A DNA stretch of 18,427 bases from an uncultured Muribaculaceae bacterium. GTDB lineage: Bacteria; Bacteroidota; Bacteroidia; Bacteroidales; Muribaculaceae. Below, in pieces: positions 14,259-18,427 of this stretch. The stretch spans positions 1 through 18,427 of the forward strand of contig CAUBWJ010000038.1 of the NCBI GenBank assembly GCA_958439725.1, written 5' to 3'. The translations under genes and the position numbers were made by a program. The notes under the pieces were generated by a model. It was not told the DNA's origin, did no database searches, and saw only the letters and a list, made by a program, of their open reading frames with translations. How positions within the stretch are numbered: the first letter of the stretch is position 1; the number at the start of each line of letters is the position of its first letter.

Positions 14259-15158
14259 TTAATGTTTTTGGGCACGTGGATGTGCGAGTTGGTAATTTCG
14301 TTTCAGGTCTTTATATGACACGTGGGTGTAGATCTGTGTCGTGGCAAGCGAGGAGTGTCCCAGCAGCTGCTGCACCGAAGTGATGTCGGCTCCGCCGTTG
14401 AGCATGTCGGTGGCGAAGGAATGCCGCAGCACGTGAGGACTGAGCCTCGCTGCGTGAACGTTGCCCTGGAGCATCGCGTGCACTGCCGTGTAGATCTGCC
14501 GCCGTGAAAGCTGTCGGCCGTCGGGTCGCAGCAGGAGCTGAGGAGCGGGTGCCGGGAGTTCGCGCCGCAGCTTGCGGTAGCTGTCTATGGACTGTGCCAG
14601 TTCCGGTCCGAAGGGAACTATTCGTTCTTTATTACGCTTTCCGAGCACTTTTAGTTCACCGCGCCGGGTGTCTACTTCGGCGTCGAGAAGGTTCATGATT
14701 TCCGAGCAACGGATGCCTGTGGAGTACAGTATGTCTATAATCAGCCGGTTGCGCACCTGCAGGAAGTCGTCCGGGTCGTCGGGCTGGGCGTCAAGAAGGG
14801 CGGCAGTTTCGTTTGGCCTGATGTTTACCGGAAGTTCGGCCGGCATGCGTGGCAGCGCGAGCTCGGCGGCCGGATTGTCTTTCAGTCCGTGGCGTTTCAT
14901 CATGAAATGGAAGAAGGAGCGCAGGCTTTGTATCTTGCGGCGAAGTGAGCGCGGGCCTATGCCCTGGCGCGAGAGCGATGCTATCCATAGGCGAAGGTCG
15001 GAAACGGTAGTCGTCTCCGGGCGCAGCTCATAGCGGCCGGCATCGGTGGCGAATCGCTCCCATTGCTTCAGGTCGGTGCGATAGGCGCTGACGGTCAGCG
15101 GGGAAGCCCCCCGCTCTGCTTCCATATATCTCAGAAACTCGTTTATCATTAAGCGCAA
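14259..15158 (-). CDS. xerC: Tyrosine recombinase XerC/XerD type
   Basis: The 299-residue recombinase has an N-terminal SAM-like DNA-binding domain (FLRYMEAERGASPLTVSAY, residues 8-26) and a catalytic domain with a complete active site. The residues are Arg150 in STGIRCSEIMNL, Lys174 in VLGKRNKERIVPF, His242 and Arg245 in SPHVLRHSFAT, His268 in LGHSS, and nucleophile Tyr277 in QIYTHVS. Xer recombinases resolve chromosome dimers at dif during division. Linkage to rpsU and hpf marks it as the housekeeping Bacteroidota enzyme rather than an integrase of a mobile element. The start may be ATG 15158 or, as in relatives, M4 at 15149. XerC and XerD cannot be separated firmly by eye. Confidence 0.88.
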   Translation of the reverse strand: MRLMINEFLRYMEAERGASPLTVSAYRTDLKQWERFATDAGRYELRPETTTVSDLRLWIASLSRQGIGPRSLRRKIQSLRSFFHFMMKRHGLKDNPAAELALPRMPAELPVNIRPNETAALLDAQPDDPDDFLQVRNRLIIDILYSTGIRCSEIMNLLDAEVDTRRGELKVLGKRNKERIVPFGPELAQSIDSYRKLRRELPAPAPQLLLRPDGRQLSRRQIYTAVHAMLQGNVHAARLSPHVLRHSFATDMLNGGADITSVQQLLGHSSLATTQIYTHVSYKDLKRNYQLAHPRAQKH

Positions 15159-15232
15159 GTTAAGTTAATTTTGCGAAATCTCCAACTTTTCCGGCAAAAT
15201 TTTGTGTGTTCGGCTGTATATAACAAGAAGCG

Positions 15233-15255
15233 GCGGCCCGTTTGATGCGGGTCGC
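15233..15255 (-). terminator. Possible terminator after rpsU
   Basis: GCGGCCCG (15233-15240) pairs with CGGGTCGC (15248-15255), an 8-bp stem with one G-U pair and a 7-base loop, about 105 bases past the rpsU stop. On the minus strand it is followed by CGCTTCTTGTTATA, only moderately U-rich, so termination would be partial and could let some transcripts continue into xerC. Confidence 0.4.
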
Positions 15256-15360
15256 TGGCTTCAGTATGTTTTGGTAAGTAAATAATCGCCCTGCTGAAAG
15301 GCCTGCTCGTGAGTGTGTTTCGGGATGGCCTCTGCTTCTACGGGCGCATCAAGGCAATGA

Positions 15361-15552
15361 TTAATCCTCTACCAGACGGAGCTGCTGAACGTAGATGGCC
15401 TTCATCATTTTCTTGCGGTTGGTAACCGAAGGTTTCTGGAAAGCCTGACGGGCACGAAGTTCTTTTACGATGCCGGTCTTTTCGAATTTACGTTTGAATT
15501 TCTTTAAAGCTCTTTCGATGTTTTCGCCTTCTTTTACTTGTACGATGATCAT
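15361..15552 (-). CDS. rpsU: 30S ribosomal protein S21
   Basis: The 63-residue basic protein is S21, which helps base-pairing of mRNA leaders with the 16S 3' end. It has the conserved start MIIVQVKEGENIERALKKFKR and the segment KTGIVKELRARQAFQKPS. In Bacteroidota, S21 is linked to reduced use of Shine-Dalgarno sequences by this phylum, which fits the absence of clear ribosome binding sites in much of this window. It has its own strong promoter and stands at the head of the rpsU-xerC-hpf cluster, with about 200 bases before xerC. Confidence 0.97.
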   Translation of the reverse strand: MIIVQVKEGENIERALKKFKRKFEKTGIVKELRARQAFQKPSVTNRKKMMKAIYVQQLRLVED

Positions 15553-15604
15553 TTTTTAGTTGTTATTTTGAGGTATTTAATATCTTGTTGTGCGAATTGC
15601 GCGG

Positions 15605-15635
15605 CAAAATTACGCATTTTTTCCTAACGCACAAA
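15605..15635 (-). promoter_or_regulatory. Promoter of rpsU
   Basis: On the minus strand TTTG (15632-15635) and TAATTTTG (15605-15612) are 19 bases apart, a full match to the Bacteroidota promoter. It lies about 52 bases upstream of the rpsU start. Confidence 0.75.
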
Positions 15636-15707
15636 CTTTTTTCGACCTAATTAGCCCTAAATCTTCCAGAAACATGGCAATTAAACCTGTGTTATTGATT
15701 GGCTGTG

Positions 15708-15746
15708 AAAAAATCGCTAAGGCGACGGATGTAATACCAAAGCGAT
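15708..15746 (-). terminator. Possible terminator of the AT-rich lipoprotein pair
   Basis: ATCGCT (15713-15718) and AGCGAT (15741-15746) can pair across a 22-base loop, and on the minus strand the stem runs into a U stretch (15713-15708). It lies 67 bases past the stop of the large lipoprotein gene. The stem is short and the loop long, so the call is tentative. The remaining bases of 15553-15812 contain the rpsU promoter and nothing else I can identify. Confidence 0.4.
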
Positions 15747-15812
15747 GCTGATTGTTTCTTATAATTGTTAATCATAATGTCAACAGTTGATGAAGTGGCA
15801 TTATCAAAGAAA

Positions 15813-17900
15813 TCATATCCAATCATACCATGAGTCACAGTGCTTTGACAGGTACTTTCCGGCAGAGGTCGAAGGGTATTTTTGGGCTATGAGACGATAG
15901 TTGCCGGTCAAAAAATAAGCCTCAGCAATAGCCTCGGGGGATTGTAATTCATGTATTCCTCTTTGTATTTCTTTGTCGAGCCATTTTTTTTCCGGGAATT
16001 CATCCGGTAAATCCTTAAGGTAATCCAGCTTTGTTATTCCACCGTAGGAGATATAGAATGGCTGATAGTTACACTGATATGCATATCCCAACCAGTATTG
16101 CGTCAATGCCCAGCACCGTTCAAACGAGTTATAGCGTGCAATAGCGTATCTTATTCTCGCCATTCCGCGTTCGTCCGGATTGCCAGTGCTCATTATTTTG
16201 ACGAGACGTGACATTTCATGTGCAAAATTCAATTTTGCATTTTTGTCGGATTTAAGAAGGGCGTCATTAGCAGGATTGAATTTAGAAAGAAAATAATTGT
16301 CTTTTTTTAATTTATTTTCTTGTGAAGAGGGGTATTCCCACTTGTCAGCAGGCAGATAGCAATCCATCCAAGGATTTCCATAGAGATATCCGTCTTTTTT
16401 TATGTTGAGGTTTTCCTGGTATTCTTCTGATACGTGGGACAAATACTCTTCAGCTTTAGGATAATTACCCTCCCGAAGAAATAATGTCCCTATTATTTCG
16501 TTCAGATAGTCATCATCATGTCTTATTTGGTTGATACATTCTTTGACAATACTCTGAGTGGATTTAAGATATTTTTTGTAGCTGATTATCTCCTGGGCGC
16601 TTCGGGACAGCATAAGTTGAAAACCCGTATTGGCATAGGTGTTGTCACGAGTCTGATGCGTGTGAGAAGTTTCATCGATCTGTTGAAAACAAGGGCGTGA
16701 ATAATCATAACCATGAATCCCTTCAAGCCGGGATGCGTAATTTGTAAGCAATATGGCTTCTGATACACGTCCTTTTTTCAGCAAAGCGGGAATAATATAG
16801 TAATAAAAGGGAGTACATTCGGTTTGAAATGTCTGGAGGTAATGTCTTAAATCTTTACAAATATAACCCTGTTTTGCTCGTAGACATAACAGCATAGTCT
16901 CTGCATCAGTCCGCATATTGTCCTTTGAGAAAGTGGATTTAAGGGATTGTCTCAAGTAATAAATCGCTTTTGTATGATTGCCGTTGTAAATCTCTTCTAT
17001 GTAAGCTTTCAGATATAGCCAGTCGCCACGATTGATAATATTCTGAGAGTTTAAGGCTGCGTCGGCAATTGAAAGAAGGGGAAGATTGTCATCGTGGAAT
17101 TCATAATCTATCCAATGGTTCAGTCTGGATTTTACCACTTCTGATTCTGGATTGTTGCCTGCTAAGGTTTTGAAATAGGACATATGATTGTCTGCGATTG
17201 AATTGATGTCACCTATTTCGGCATACATACGATTGGCTTTGTTGGTCTGACCTAAACGACGGAGGGATCCTGCAACATAGCCTTTAATCATCCTTTTAAA
17301 CAGGTTGTTGTCCGGAAGCTGAGTTATCCGGTTGTCATAAAAAGTAATGCAGTCTTTGTATCTCCCTACAGTAAACAGTGCCCTGATGTACTGAAGACCG
17401 TATCTATCGGAAAGGAGGCCGTTAGAATTAGCCCTACAACGCTGGATTATACTTGAGAATTTCTCTGCTTCACTTCTCGAATCATATTTTTCCCACCTAT
17501 TAGTCGGGTAATACCATTTGGAGATTCTGTTGAATCTTAATTCTTCCAATTCTTTAGCAAGCAATAGAAATGCCTTAATATCGTCACGTTTATGCGTGAT
17601 AATCCAGTTTAAAAATATGTTTTCACTTCGTTTGGAACTGAGAGCACCAGATAGTTCTTCGAATGATGAACCATATATGGCTGAATCTATATGGTCGATA
17701 GGAATCGATTTCGATGTCAGTTCCTGCCATAGCGAGATATTTTCTTTTTTTTGAATGTCAAAAATTGTCGGTTTGTCCTCTTCCTGATAAAAGTGAAAAA
17801 CAAAAGGTCTGGACATTAAAGGACTATATGGACCACAGGCCAAAGAGGAGAAAGTGATTAACACTAAGGCAACGCTAATCAAAAATCTGATTGAATTCAT
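15813..17900 (-). CDS. Large CGPY-type predicted lipoprotein with TPR-like helices, function unknown
   Basis: From ATG 17900 the product has 695 residues and a signal peptide ending FSSLAC, so Cys22 is probably lipidated (the -3 residue is Ser, not the usual Leu). The mature N-terminus CGPYSP, an aromatic run (FVFHFYQEE) and SLWQELTSK follow. The rest looks like an alpha-solenoid with TPR-like pairs, for example WLYLKAYIEEIYNGNHTKAIYYL and GTLFLREGNYPKAEEYLSHV. I recognise the pattern as an uncharacterised Bacteroidota family of cell-envelope proteins; no activity is known to me. An earlier ATG at 17933 would spoil the signal peptide. It overlaps the stop of the upstream gene by 26 bases, showing coupled expression. 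The gene is far more A+T-rich than its left neighbours, suggesting later acquisition. Confidence 0.7.
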   Translation of the reverse strand: MNSIRFLISVALVLITFSSLACGPYSPLMSRPFVFHFYQEEDKPTIFDIQKKENISLWQELTSKSIPIDHIDSAIYGSSFEELSGALSSKRSENIFLNWIITHKRDDIKAFLLLAKELEELRFNRISKWYYPTNRWEKYDSRSEAEKFSSIIQRCRANSNGLLSDRYGLQYIRALFTVGRYKDCITFYDNRITQLPDNNLFKRMIKGYVAGSLRRLGQTNKANRMYAEIGDINSIADNHMSYFKTLAGNNPESEVVKSRLNHWIDYEFHDDNLPLLSIADAALNSQNIINRGDWLYLKAYIEEIYNGNHTKAIYYLRQSLKSTFSKDNMRTDAETMLLCLRAKQGYICKDLRHYLQTFQTECTPFYYYIIPALLKKGRVSEAILLTNYASRLEGIHGYDYSRPCFQQIDETSHTHQTRDNTYANTGFQLMLSRSAQEIISYKKYLKSTQSIVKECINQIRHDDDYLNEIIGTLFLREGNYPKAEEYLSHVSEEYQENLNIKKDGYLYGNPWMDCYLPADKWEYPSSQENKLKKDNYFLSKFNPANDALLKSDKNAKLNFAHEMSRLVKIMSTGNPDERGMARIRYAIARYNSFERCWALTQYWLGYAYQCNYQPFYISYGGITKLDYLKDLPDEFPEKKWLDKEIQRGIHELQSPEAIAEAYFLTGNYRLIAQKYPSTSAGKYLSKHCDSWYDWI

Positions 17901-18427
17901 TTTCAGTATAGTTTGAGATGTTCCGGGAGTCAAGACAGTAGAGAATATTGGAATGATGGGTATATTTAGAATATGCTTCTACCAGTTTCTGTACATTTTT
18001 AATTGTACTAAAGGGCACCTCCTCAACTCTGATTATATCATCTGCTGATAAATAAGTGTTACCGATAATAGTATCTTTTGTGACTTTGAATTTATTATGG
18101 TCCAGTGGACTAAGTATTTCATCCGGGAGGATTGCGTCAGAACCTATAATGCCTCTGAATCTATTCTGGGTGTATACAAGATACCAGGAGAAAATAGGAT
18201 ACGCAAACTCCAGTCGCATAGGATAATCGGCAAGATGTTTCACATAGGGTTTAACATTTTCAACCGTCAGGATTGAATTAGATTCATCGGGGTTCATAAA
18301 GGAACCAGTATTATAAACCATAAGGACGCCATAGTCAACCGGAGGGGGATTTTGGGATAATTGGTGTAATCTGATGGTAGCGCTTAGTCTGGCATTGGAA
18401 TTACGATTACGCAGTTCTTTTTTTACC
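17875..18427 (-). CDS. Partial gene, upstream partner of the large lipoprotein, function unknown
   Basis: The frame is open from the window edge to a stop at 17875, giving at least 183 codons; the true start lies beyond 18427. A Met at 18321 exists but the frame continues upstream without a stop and with protein-like composition (NARLSATIRLHQLSQNPPPVDYGVLMVYNTG). Notable segments are GVLMVYNTGSFMNP, VKPYVKHLADYPMRLEFAYPIFSWYLVY and LYCLDSRNISNY near the end. The pattern of a late beta strand with a polar tip, then a FSW segment, reminds me of TIM-barrel-like DUF3142-type proteins, but this is a weak impression. It overlaps the next gene by 26 bases, so the two form an operon and probably work together at the cell envelope. 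Confidence 0.6.
   Translation of the reverse strand, partial: VKKELRNRNSNARLSATIRLHQLSQNPPPVDYGVLMVYNTGSFMNPDESNSILTVENVKPYVKHLADYPMRLEFAYPIFSWYLVYTQNRFRGIIGSDAILPDEILSPLDHNKFKVTKDTIIGNTYLSADDIIRVEEVPFSTIKNVQKLVEAYSKYTHHSNILYCLDSRNISNYTENEFNQIFD

Noticed and set aside
14259..15158. Integrase of a mobile element or integron
   Set aside because: Linkage to rpsU and hpf and the standard Xer active site indicate the housekeeping recombinase; no attachment sites or cassettes are seen.
1..18427. CRISPR array, insertion sequence, prophage or known defence operon
   Set aside because: I saw no regularly spaced repeats, no transposase motifs, no phage structural genes and no recognisable defence effector.

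Overview
The window is chromosomal DNA from a member of the Bacteroidota, most likely order Bacteroidales and plausibly a gut Muribaculaceae-like genome. The grounds are the Bacteroidota-type promoters (TTTG, 19-20 bases, TAnnTTTG) in front of a tRNA gene and rpsU, the rpsU-xerC-hpf cluster, tRNA-Glu beside rpsT, a secreted GH27 alpha-galactosidase, and lipoprotein families typical of the phylum. The family-level placement is inference; no rRNA is present.

Left part (1-6910, mostly plus strand). A tight trio of small accessory genes comes first: a DUF3795 cysteine-cluster protein, a TfoX N-terminal-domain protein and a GrpB-family gene interrupted by an in-frame amber codon. An intergenic stretch with a possible dispersed repeat follows, then a DUF1810 protein, an exported GH27 alpha-galactosidase with a C-terminal CBM-like domain, and a HAD phosphatase. 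A META-domain lipoprotein (minus) is divergent from a secreted alpha/beta hydrolase that sits one base ahead of a GNAT acetyltransferase.

Middle (6895-11527, minus strand). A likely operon runs histidine kinase, Cof-type HAD phosphatase, Dcu C4-dicarboxylate transporter, nitroreductase. The kinase and phosphatase overlap by 4 bases and no response regulator is nearby. To the right is a decayed GNAT acetyltransferase gene that has lost its acetyl-CoA-binding region. Two bases upstream of it is an intact 52-residue gene. Together they look like the relic of a two-gene, possibly toxin-antitoxin-like, module.

Core block (11649-15635). recO is on the minus strand. A compact plus-strand transcription unit contains promoter, tRNA-Glu(UUC), rpsT, an identical second tRNA-Glu(UUC), and a strong intrinsic terminator. 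Next come a TIGR02757-family gene and, convergent to it, rpsU-xerC-hpf on the minus strand. This is the translation and genome-maintenance part of the window.

Right end (15700-18427). This part is visibly richer in A+T. It holds two overlapping minus-strand genes: a large predicted lipoprotein with a CGPY start and TPR-like helices, and an upstream gene cut by the window edge. They look like an accessory pair belonging to an uncharacterised Bacteroidota family. No CRISPR array, insertion sequence, prophage or complete defence system is visible. The most notable items are the amber-interrupted grpB-like gene, the GNAT relic with its small partner, the rpsT gene flanked by identical tRNAs, and the AT-rich lipoprotein pair.
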